A stretch of DNA of 7,971 nt from Acidimicrobiaceae bacterium (GTDB taxonomy: Bacteria > Actinomycetota > Acidimicrobiia > Acidimicrobiales > MedAcidi-G1), in NCBI GenBank assembly GCA_002714485.1, contig PAXM01000052.1, positions 7,249 through 15,219 of the forward strand. Direction: 5' to 3'. Positions within the stretch are counted from its first letter, which is position 1. Each line of letters starts with the position of its first letter. Below the pieces are notes generated by a model. The model saw nothing but the letters and a program-made list of their open reading frames with translations. It did not search any database and was not told the DNA's origin. Shown in pieces: positions 1-6,254 of this stretch. Both the position numbers and the translations under genes were made by a program.

Positions 1-1142
1 ACCCCGTCGATCTCGTCAACCCACTCCAAGCCGACCGGAAACGGTGGTACCTGGGTGGTTGGCGACACGAACGCATCAAACCGACCCCCGACCAAAAACC
101 GATCCCACTCAGATCGGATGCGTACTTCGGAAGCTACAGCCGCGTCAATTCGATCGGCACCTAGAGAAAGTCCCAGTCGTATCTCGTAGCGGGCGGTCGC
201 CTTTACTCGTTCGTCGTCGGCTAGAGCAGCCATGTGGAAGGTCTGGAAGAGGGCGCGTAGGTCCTCGAAACAGCGATCGGCACCCGTGAGGTCGGGACAG
301 GCCTCCTCCACCTCCCAGCCGGCATCCGCTAATGCCTTGACGGCCCGTGTCGTGCTCGTTCGGATGGCGGGATCCATCGGAAGGTCCCCGAGGTTGGGAG
401 AGAACGCCACCCGGGGAGTGGTTGAGATGCGGTCTGTCGACACCTCGGTATTACTCATCACCCCCAGAAGAAGGGCCATGTCAGCCACTGTCCGGCCCAT
501 TGGGCCGACGATCGGTTGGTCGGTCCGGGGATCGGGGTGCACATCCAAGGGAACCGATCCAGTCGTCGGACGGAAACCGACCACGGCGTTGAAGGCCGCA
601 GGATTTCTCAGCGAGCCACCTAGGTCGGAACCGTCGGCGATTGAGAGGGACCCGCAAGCCAGACCCACGGCCGCACCGCCACTGGAACCACCTGCGCTAC
701 GTGTCGGATCCCATGGGTTGCGAGTCAAGCCCAGTACCGGATTGAAGGTATGGGAGCCCTTCCCGAACTCGGGTGTGTTGGTCTTGCCGACGGGCACCAC
801 GCCACACCGGCGTAGATAGGCGATCAGTGGGGCGTCTTCAGTTGGTACATGGTCCTTGAAGACCACCGATCCCCGGGTGGTCAGGACGCCGGCAGTGTCA
901 TTGAGATCCTTAAAGGCAGTGACAAGGCCCCGCAGTGGCGTGCCCTCGAGCAGGTTTGGATTGTCGTCGAGTCGACTAGCGAGGTCCTCAGCAGTTTCCC
1001 AGTGGACGGTTGGTATGGCGTTGAGTACTGGCTCGGTCATCTCGGCTCGAGTCCGACAGTCGGCCAAGAGCTCCCGACACGATGCCTTTCCGGCGTCCAG
1101 CAACGCCTTCTGCTCGGTGGCGGTCAATGCAGCGAGGTCCAT
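1..1142 (-). CDS. Amidase-signature family hydrolase (3' end beyond the window)
   Basis: Serine hydrolase of the amidase signature family, which cleaves a C-N amide bond with a Ser-cisSer-Lys triad; probably cytoplasmic, as no signal peptide is seen. 380 codons are present and the frame is open to the left edge; family members usually have about 450-500 residues, so the C-terminus is missing. Visible triad: Lys78 in AFKD, Ser153 in GGSSGG and the nucleophile Ser177 in GSDLGGSLR. The 75- and 24-residue spacings equal those I recall for FAAH (142/217/241). The segment GKTNTPEFG (119-127) and GSHTFNPVLG (129-138) place it in the subgroup usually annotated simply as amidase. It is not a GatA of a GatCAB set, since no gatB or gatC is adjacent. 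The start is the first ATG after an in-frame TAG 15 nt upstream; AGGG lies about 10 nt before it. It follows soxG on the same strand after 129 nt, so it may be a distal operon member or have its own promoter. Substrate unknown. It seems to use more CTA, ATA and AGA codons than the sox genes (by eye). Confidence 0.93.
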   Translation of the reverse strand, partial: MDLAALTATEQKALLDAGKASCRELLADCRTRAEMTEPVLNAIPTVHWETAEDLASRLDDNPNLLEGTPLRGLVTAFKDLNDTAGVLTTRGSVVFKDHVPTEDAPLIAYLRRCGVVPVGKTNTPEFGKGSHTFNPVLGLTRNPWDPTRSAGGSSGGAAVGLACGSLSIADGSDLGGSLRNPAAFNAVVGFRPTTGSVPLDVHPDPRTDQPIVGPMGRTVADMALLLGVMSNTEVSTDRISTTPRVAFSPNLGDLPMDPAIRTSTTRAVKALADAGWEVEEACPDLTGADRCFEDLRALFQTFHMAALADDERVKATARYEIRLGLSLGADRIDAAVASEVRIRSEWDRFLVGGRFDAFVSPTTQVPPFPVGLEWVDEIDG

Positions 1143-1271
1143 CGCCGCCGCACCCTAGGGCACCTCACGCACTGACCTCTTGCCTATCCCCGAAAGGTCA
1201 GCGGTCTCAGAAGGCTTCACCCTGTGGACCCATCTGAGGGCACGTTTTGACGCGCCCAACTCGAAAATAGG
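1143..1271 (-). other. Intergenic spacer between soxG and the amidase gene
   Basis: 129 nt lie between the soxG stop and the amidase start, with no open frame worth calling. I see no GC-rich hairpin followed by a T-run, so no intrinsic terminator is evident. Read-through from the sox genes into the amidase gene is therefore possible. Two weak inverted repeats occur: CTCAGA/TCTGAG (1205-1210 and 1233-1238, 22-nt spacer) and the better CTGACCT/AGGTCAG pair listed separately. No convincing -35/-10 pair was found. Confidence 0.5.
1172..1201. repeat. 7-bp perfect inverted repeat upstream of the amidase gene (possible operator)
   Basis: CTGACCT (1172-1178) and AGGTCAG (1195-1201) are exact inverted copies separated by 16 nt. 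They lie 30-59 nt upstream of the amidase start. The size and spacing would suit a dimeric regulator, or a weak hairpin with a large loop. A 7-bp pair can arise by chance in GC-rich DNA, so this is only a candidate. Confidence 0.25.
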
Positions 1272-1853
1272 TCAGTGTCCGTGCAGCTCCCAGCCGTGTG
1301 GGACCGAGAGCCCGAACTCGGTACAGGCGTCAGCCACGGCGATGAACAAGAACTTCCCGAACGAGCGCTCACAGCTGATCAAAAACGATGTCTGGCTGTG
1401 CTGGTCATCGCGCACCCAGTCGCAGCCCACAGCCCCCAACGAGCCGCTGAAGACGGCGCCGTTGGGGGTGAGTTCATCGGACAGGTCAAGGTTGCAGATC
1501 TTGGACAGCGCCGCGGTGGCGTTCACCCCGCTAATCCGCAACATCGCCCGACCGTGGGTGATGTCGATGACCGTCACGAAGCCTTCAGTCGGCACCGACG
1601 CCGCTATGGCCTCGGACCGACCCGGTGCCCCATAGATGGTCCACTCGTCGGGCCGGGTGCAGCACACCAGGTCACCGTCGGCGTTCCGGCTGCTTTTCCC
1701 GTAAGACCCGCCCAGGAAGGTCGCGGCGGCCGTTAAGGCCCCGGCCCGGACCTGGACCTTGGTGGTGGCGTAGGCGTCGGCCAGAACCACGCCCATGTCA
1801 GGGGAGGTGAGAGGGCCGATCTCTACGGGACTATGCATGGTGGTCTCAGACAC
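1272..1853 (-). CDS. soxG: Sarcosine oxidase gamma subunit, heterotetrameric type
   Basis: Gamma subunit of the heterotetrameric sarcosine oxidase, a cytoplasmic complex that oxidatively demethylates sarcosine to glycine. SoxG is structural: it is GcvT-like and packs against SoxA. The 193-residue product has the usual size. Family features are the PDEW motif in the first half, the DITHGRAMLRISG segment matching the 'VD.SH....LR.SG' region of SoxG, and a C-terminal SFGKFLFIAVADA helix corresponding to the conserved 'RSF..Y' helix. I chose the GTG at 1853, which overlaps the soxA stop by 8 nt, because a strong GAGGGAG lies 9 nt upstream. An ATG at 1871 (six residues longer) lacks a well-placed ribosome binding site, and an ATG at 1838 is also possible. 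The same frame stays open up to 2096, but that extension lies wholly inside soxA and has biased, Arg/Ser/Trp-rich composition, so it is excluded. It is the last sox gene of the cluster. Confidence 0.88.
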   Translation of the reverse strand: MSETTMHSPVEIGPLTSPDMGVVLADAYATTKVQVRAGALTAAATFLGGSYGKSSRNADGDLVCCTRPDEWTIYGAPGRSEAIAASVPTEGFVTVIDITHGRAMLRISGVNATAALSKICNLDLSDELTPNGAVFSGSLGAVGCDWVRDDQHSQTSFLISCERSFGKFLFIAVADACTEFGLSVPHGWELHGH

Positions 1854-4701
1854 GCTGACGGGCTCCCTCATGGTCGACGTGTGCGTGGTGCTCCTGCACC
1901 ACCGCCTTGATACGTCGGCCGTCGGCCAGCAGTACCGTGATCTCCGAACCTGCAGCCGACAGAGACGGATCGACCTGCCCAAGACAGATCGATCGGCCCA
2001 GCGTTGGTGACATCCGGCTAGATGTGATCCGACCCAAGATCGTGTTCGAGTCGCCGTCCACGATCTGGGCGGCCTCCTCGGGGACGATTGAGCCATCTAC
2101 GGTCTGGATACCCACCAGAATTGGAAGGTCGGATCGCTCGTAGGCGTCTTTCAACTCGGGCAGACCGAGGGTGTCGGACTTGTCCAGCTTCACTAGTCCA
2201 CCGAGGCCGGCCGTCGGAGCCTTAGAGAGGCCGTCGGTGTCCTGGCCCACGATGTAGTGGCCTTTCTCTAGTCGCAGTATCCGTTGGGCCTCGACACCGA
2301 AAGGGGCACAGCCCAGGTCGGTGCCGGTCTCCAACAGGGTTTCCCACACGTGGAGGGCGTACCCGGATGGCACGTGAATCTCGTAGGAGAGTTCTCCGGT
2401 GAAACCGATCCTCCAGATGATGCAGTCGGAGACGCCGGCCACGGTTCCTCGGCGCACGCTGAAATACGGGAAGGAGTCTGAACCGAGGTCGACGCCCTCG
2501 GTTACGCGCTCGATCAGGGTCCGACTATTAGGGCCGGCGACGTTGATGCTCGTGAGCCCGCCGGTCACGGCCGTGACATGTACGTCCCACTCCGGGCGGT
2601 AGGTCTGCAGCCAGTCCTCGAGCATCTCCCAGACCGCGCCAGCGCCCGATGACGTGGTCGTCATGAGCCAGTGGTTCTCGCCCAAGCGGCCGGTCACCCC
2701 GTCGTCGGAGACGACGCCGTCTTCAGCCACCATCGTGCCGTATCGCACCCGACCGACTTCGAGCTTTTGCCACTTGTTCACATACACCAGTTCAAGGAGC
2801 TTCGGAACGTCGGCTCCACGGAGGTCCAACTTGCCTAGTGGCGTCACGTCGATCAACCCGACATTGGTCCGTACGTTGGTGGCCTCGGCCATAGCGTCTC
2901 CGTAGTGGTCCGGGCGGACCCACTGTCCCGCCAGGAGCGGTGAGGATCCGTGGGCTTCGTGCCAGTCCTGCAGGGCGGAACGACGCACCGGCTCCAGGAT
3001 CCGTCCGGCCAGGGCGCCCAAGGAGATCGGCGAGTACGGGGGCCGCCATACGGTGGTCCCGATGTCTGACAGGGCCACTCCGTTGGCTTCAGCCAGTACG
3101 GCTGCGGCGTTGACCGTCTCGAGTTTTCCCTGGGCCGGACCCATGGTCACGGTGGTGTACCGCTTCATTAGCTCAATGGAGTCGAAGCCCTCCTTGGAGG
3201 CTTGGAGTAGATCCTTGGACGAAACGTCTTCGGAGAAGTCGACCATGCCGTGGGTGGTGCTCTTGTAGTACTCCGGATGCGGGTTCCGAGTCAGCGGAAC
3301 ACGGTCGTCTTCCATCTCTTCCGGCTTGACCCAGGTAGGGACACCAGCACGTGCCGTCTGGCTGATCCGGTCGTGGCGGCGACGTAGCGAACGGTTAGCG
3401 GCCAACTCACCGGTGGCCCGACCATGCGCTTCCAATTCAACGGTCGACCCGTCGCCGGCGAGGCCACCGGTGACGAGGATGTTGCTGGGCAGGTCGCCGG
3501 ACGAGAAGTATCGGGCAGCCGATGAATCGTAGACGGGTCGGTCACCAGCCATGTTCAGCAGCGATGTCGGAGCTGTCCAACCGGTGGCCGTGACAACGGT
3601 GTCGACACTCACGGCCCGACCATCGCTCATTTGCACCTTGGATACCCGTCCCCGGCCTTCCACCGACACGATGCGTTCACCCTTTCGGGCGTCCAGCACG
3701 GCCACGATCTCCACCCCGGCCCGCTCCAGGTCGATGACGGCAGCATCACCCTCCTCGTTGGCCGTCAGCACGACGGCCTTGTTGCCGGGCTTGACGCCGA
3801 AAAGGTTGATGAGTCGCCGGGCCGCACCAGCCAGTAGGACACCGGGGGTGTCGTTGCCATCGAACACATAGGGGCGCTCGATGAGGCCTGCTGCCACCAC
3901 CATTACGCCGGCCCGTGCCTTGATGAGGCGTTCGGGGGCGATTTCGTGGCTCCGCTGGTTTACGGCGATCCAGTTGTGGTCGTAGCGTCCGCTAACCGTC
4001 GAGTCGACGAGTACCTCGATATTGGTGTGCGACTCACAAGCGCCGGCGAGCGAAGCTGCCGCCGCCCGCTGGGCGTCGTCGCCCCAGCGCAGGTGGCCAC
4101 CCAATTCGGTGTAGTGCTCCACCAAGAGGACCGAGGCACCGGCGTCGGCTGCGGCCAGCGCCGCTCCCATGCCCGCCGGCCCTCCGCCCGCGATCAGGAC
4201 GTCCGGGTGGACGTAACGCTTGTCGTAGGCGCCATGGGTACTGGTCTTCCAGTGGATCTCGCCGCCTGGGGCGAACTTCCGGAGGACCTTCTGGTAGAGC
4301 GGCCACAGAAACTGGGGGCGCATGAACGTCTTGTAGTAGAAGCCCGCAGATAGGAACCGGCCCATCAACTGGTTGGCCGCAGCCAGGTCAAAGTTCAGGC
4401 TCGGCCACACGTTCTGGGTGGCTACCTCCATCCCTTCTTGAAGTTTGCGGCTGCCAGCCCGGACGTTGGGCTCATCCCCGACCTGAACGAACAGGTTCGG
4501 ATCCCAATGGTCGGCGGTCATGATGCCCCGTTTGCGGTGGTACTTCATGGACCGGCCGAACACGTCGACACCGTTGGCGGCGACCGCCGAGGCAATGGTG
4601 TCCCCCTCAAAGCCGGTCATCTGTTTGCCGTTCCAGGTGAAAGAAAGGCTTTTGGACCGATCGATTACCTCGCCTGGTTGCACGGGAAGTCGATTGCTCA
4701 T
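1846..4701 (-). CDS. soxA: Sarcosine oxidase alpha subunit, heterotetrameric type
   Basis: Large subunit of heterotetrameric sarcosine oxidase. It binds NAD+ (and shares the FMN/FAD arrangement with SoxB) and carries the folate-binding half that turns the released methyl group into methylene-tetrahydrofolate. The product is 951 residues, normal for SoxA (about 950-1000). Domain order: ferredoxin-like N-terminal domain with no cluster cysteines, as usual for the family (about 18-100, with GDTIASAVAANGV and GRSMKYHRKRG); dinucleotide-binding site AGGGPAGMGAA (171-181) in a pyridine nucleotide-disulfide oxidoreductase fold that continues through the IERPYVF region to about 440; linker with KRYTTVTMG (513-521) and QGK; then a GcvT aminomethyltransferase-like domain from about 575 to the end, with DVTPLGKLDLRG, KWQKLEVGRVRYG, FTGELSYE and EKGHYIVGQDTDG. 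The ATG at 4701 overlaps the soxD stop as ATGA, with AGGA 6 nt upstream. The 46-codon in-frame extension upstream lies inside soxD and is not used. Confidence 0.96.
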   Translation of the reverse strand: MSNRLPVQPGEVIDRSKSLSFTWNGKQMTGFEGDTIASAVAANGVDVFGRSMKYHRKRGIMTADHWDPNLFVQVGDEPNVRAGSRKLQEGMEVATQNVWPSLNFDLAAANQLMGRFLSAGFYYKTFMRPQFLWPLYQKVLRKFAPGGEIHWKTSTHGAYDKRYVHPDVLIAGGGPAGMGAALAAADAGASVLLVEHYTELGGHLRWGDDAQRAAAASLAGACESHTNIEVLVDSTVSGRYDHNWIAVNQRSHEIAPERLIKARAGVMVVAAGLIERPYVFDGNDTPGVLLAGAARRLINLFGVKPGNKAVVLTANEEGDAAVIDLERAGVEIVAVLDARKGERIVSVEGRGRVSKVQMSDGRAVSVDTVVTATGWTAPTSLLNMAGDRPVYDSSAARYFSSGDLPSNILVTGGLAGDGSTVELEAHGRATGELAANRSLRRRHDRISQTARAGVPTWVKPEEMEDDRVPLTRNPHPEYYKSTTHGMVDFSEDVSSKDLLQASKEGFDSIELMKRYTTVTMGPAQGKLETVNAAAVLAEANGVALSDIGTTVWRPPYSPISLGALAGRILEPVRRSALQDWHEAHGSSPLLAGQWVRPDHYGDAMAEATNVRTNVGLIDVTPLGKLDLRGADVPKLLELVYVNKWQKLEVGRVRYGTMVAEDGVVSDDGVTGRLGENHWLMTTTSSGAGAVWEMLEDWLQTYRPEWDVHVTAVTGGLTSINVAGPNSRTLIERVTEGVDLGSDSFPYFSVRRGTVAGVSDCIIWRIGFTGELSYEIHVPSGYALHVWETLLETGTDLGCAPFGVEAQRILRLEKGHYIVGQDTDGLSKAPTAGLGGLVKLDKSDTLGLPELKDAYERSDLPILVGIQTVDGSIVPEEAAQIVDGDSNTILGRITSSRMSPTLGRSICLGQVDPSLSAAGSEITVLLADGRRIKAVVQEHHAHVDHEGARQRV
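1863..1869 (-). promoter_or_regulatory. Ribosome binding site that decides the soxG start
   Basis: GAGGGAG on the minus strand, inside the 3' end of soxA, lies 9 nt before a GTG codon at 1853. It favours GTG over the upstream ATG at 1871, whose nearest purine-rich stretch is about 17 nt away. Confidence 0.55.
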
Positions 4702-4946
4702 GACGGTTCCTGACCACGAATCTCGTTGGTAGCCGTATTGCGCTCGATGGTGAAGTATCGACGGCACCCACCACGGCAGTACCAGGTTTCTGTGAGCCAG
4801 CCAGCCGGGTTGGGCCGCATGTACAGGTACTCGCGCCACTCGCTCAATGAGCAGGTGGCAGGATCAGGACGAGAGACGACCTCTCCAGCCGGGCGAAGGT
4901 CACCGGAGTTCCGGGGGCCACAGTTTGGACAGGGAACAACGATCAT
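4698..4946 (-). CDS. soxD: Sarcosine oxidase delta subunit (small zinc protein)
   Basis: Smallest subunit of the heterotetrameric sarcosine oxidase (82 residues, usual about 90-100). In the solved enzymes it binds one zinc ion and has a structural role at the surface of SoxA. The family signature is clear: N-terminal CPNCGPRN (Cys6, Cys9), EWREYLYMRPNPAG in the middle, and a C-terminal GCRRYFTIERNTATNEI. In characterised SoxD the zinc ligands, as I recall, are Cys6, Cys9, His59 and Cys63. Here the matching positions are Cys6, Cys9, Cys57 and Cys61 (WYCRGGC), so the usual His is replaced by Cys. ATG at 4946 shares one nucleotide with the soxB stop (TGATG), which suggests coupled translation; its own ribosome binding site is weak. 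Its stop overlaps the soxA start by 4 nt. Confidence 0.95.
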   Translation of the reverse strand: MIVVPCPNCGPRNSGDLRPAGEVVSRPDPATCSLSEWREYLYMRPNPAGWLTETWYCRGGCRRYFTIERNTATNEIRGQEPS

Positions 4947-6235
4947 CAGTGACCCACCGCCGCAGCGCCTTTTTCGCCTACGAGGTCTCCCTCGGTGAAG
5001 CGCTCTATGCCGAAGGCTGCGATCAGGTCCGCGTTACGGCCGGTGGCGATCGTTTCAGCAAGAGTTTCTCCCGCCACCGGGCCGGCCTTGAATCCGTAGG
5101 TTCCCCACCCGACGTCAACCAGATAGCCCTGAACGGGCGTGTTGCCCATCACCGGGGAGTAGTCCGGGGTCATGTCACACAAACCCGACCACTGGCGCAG
5201 TAAACGCATCTTGGAGATTCCCGGCATGAGCTCTAGAACGTGCCCGGCGAGCTCCTCGGTGAACTCGAGGGTGCCGTTGACCCGGTAGGTGCCCACCGGG
5301 TCAACGGACGCACCGAACACGAGCTCACCGCGGTCTGTTTGGCTCACGTAGACGTGGAGCGAACCTGACACGACCACGGTTGGCAGGAAGACCTTGCAGG
5401 GTTCCGTGACAGCGGCTTGCAGCGGGTGGGTGGTGATGGGCAGCGGCACGCCGACCATGTTGGAGATCAGTGATGCCCATCCGGCCGTGCAGTTCACAAC
5501 GATAGGGGAGCTGATGTCGCCACGGCTGGTCTTCACGCCGGTGACCTTGCCTCCGGCACCCTTCCCGCCGGGACCCGAACCGCCCTCGACCACGATGTCC
5601 AGCACCTCGGTCTCCTGGAGGATGTGGACGTCGTGTACATCGGCACCACGGGCGTAGCCCCAGACCACAGCATCGTGCCGGACGATGCCACCGGGCGGGT
5701 GATGCAGTGCCCCCAGGATCGGGTAGCGGGTGTTCTGGGACACATCGAGGCTGGGGGCCTGCTTCTTGACCTCCTGGGGATCGATGACGCTCGAATCGAT
5801 GCCCTGCAACTTGTTGACCTCGGCACGCCAGTGCATGGTCCGCAGTGCCGAGTCGGTGTGGGCCAGGGTGAGGTGACCCCGCTTGGAGAACATAACGTTC
5901 AGGTTGAGGTCGTTTGCCATCGTGTTGTACAGGTCGAGCGATCGGTCATAGAAGGCCACGCCCTCCGGCGTGAGGTAGTTCGACCGGACGATGGCCGTGT
6001 TGCGGCCCGAGCCACCACCACCGATGTAGCCCTTGTCGACCACGGCAACGTTGGTAATCCCGTGGTTCTCTGCCAGATAGTACGCAGTGGCCAGACCGTG
6101 GAGTCCTCCACCGATGACGACGACGTCGTATGCCGATCGCATCTCCGGCCGACGCCACATTCGTGGCCAGTCACCTCTGGTCAGACCGTGCTTGATCAGG
6201 GCGCCTGCCGAGTACTTCTCGGGCCACTTCCTCAT
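4946..6235 (-). CDS. soxB: Sarcosine oxidase beta subunit, heterotetrameric type (flavoprotein)
   Basis: Catalytic subunit that oxidises the N-methyl amine: a DAO-fold flavoprotein with non-covalent FAD at the amine site and covalent FMN facing SoxA. The 429-residue product matches the usual length (about 405-420) plus a small loop insertion. Visible features: N-terminal KHGLTRGDWPRMWRRPE typical of SoxB; FAD-binding VVVIGGGLHGLATAYYLA (37-54); RNTAIVRSNYL; RHDAVVWGYARG, whose His187 aligns with the FMN-linked His (173/175 in characterised enzymes, from memory); HPLQAAVTEP; SGLCDMTPDYSPVMG; GWGTYGFKAGP; and the terminal GAAAVGH. A Gly-rich stretch (about 218-229) appears inserted before the KVTGVKT strand. 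The motif GWGT-Y-GFK has Tyr where many SoxB have Gly. ATG at 6235 has AGGAGGAGGG 9 nt upstream. An in-frame extension of 13 codons to 6274 would overlap the Rieske gene and lacks support. It starts 17 nt after the Rieske stop. Confidence 0.96.
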   Translation of the reverse strand: MRKWPEKYSAGALIKHGLTRGDWPRMWRRPEMRSAYDVVVIGGGLHGLATAYYLAENHGITNVAVVDKGYIGGGGSGRNTAIVRSNYLTPEGVAFYDRSLDLYNTMANDLNLNVMFSKRGHLTLAHTDSALRTMHWRAEVNKLQGIDSSVIDPQEVKKQAPSLDVSQNTRYPILGALHHPPGGIVRHDAVVWGYARGADVHDVHILQETEVLDIVVEGGSGPGGKGAGGKVTGVKTSRGDISSPIVVNCTAGWASLISNMVGVPLPITTHPLQAAVTEPCKVFLPTVVVSGSLHVYVSQTDRGELVFGASVDPVGTYRVNGTLEFTEELAGHVLELMPGISKMRLLRQWSGLCDMTPDYSPVMGNTPVQGYLVDVGWGTYGFKAGPVAGETLAETIATGRNADLIAAFGIERFTEGDLVGEKGAAAVGH

Positions 6236-6244
6236 GGGGTGTTT

Positions 6245-6254
6245 CCCTCCTCCT
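6245..6254 (-). promoter_or_regulatory. Strong ribosome binding site for soxB
   Basis: AGGAGGAGGG on the minus strand, fused to the TAG stop of the Rieske gene (6253-6255), sits 9 nt before the soxB ATG at 6235. It fixes that start and is the strongest Shine-Dalgarno match noticed in the window. Confidence 0.8.

Noticed and set aside
232..819. 195-codon plus-strand open frame
   Set aside because: It is antisense to the amidase gene, whose catalytic motifs are intact; the translation has no recognisable family features. Typical shadow frame in GC-rich DNA.
1205..1238. CTCAGA/TCTGAG hairpin as a terminator after soxG
   Set aside because: Only 6 bp with a 22-nt loop and no following T-run, so it does not support an intrinsic terminator.
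1854..2096. Upstream extension of the soxG frame
   Set aside because: It lies inside the conserved C-terminal coding region of soxA and has atypical Arg/Ser/Trp-rich composition.
4702..4839. Upstream extension of the soxA frame
   Set aside because: It overlaps soxD, whose sequence is conserved, while SoxA homology begins just after the ATG at 4701, which has its own AGGA.
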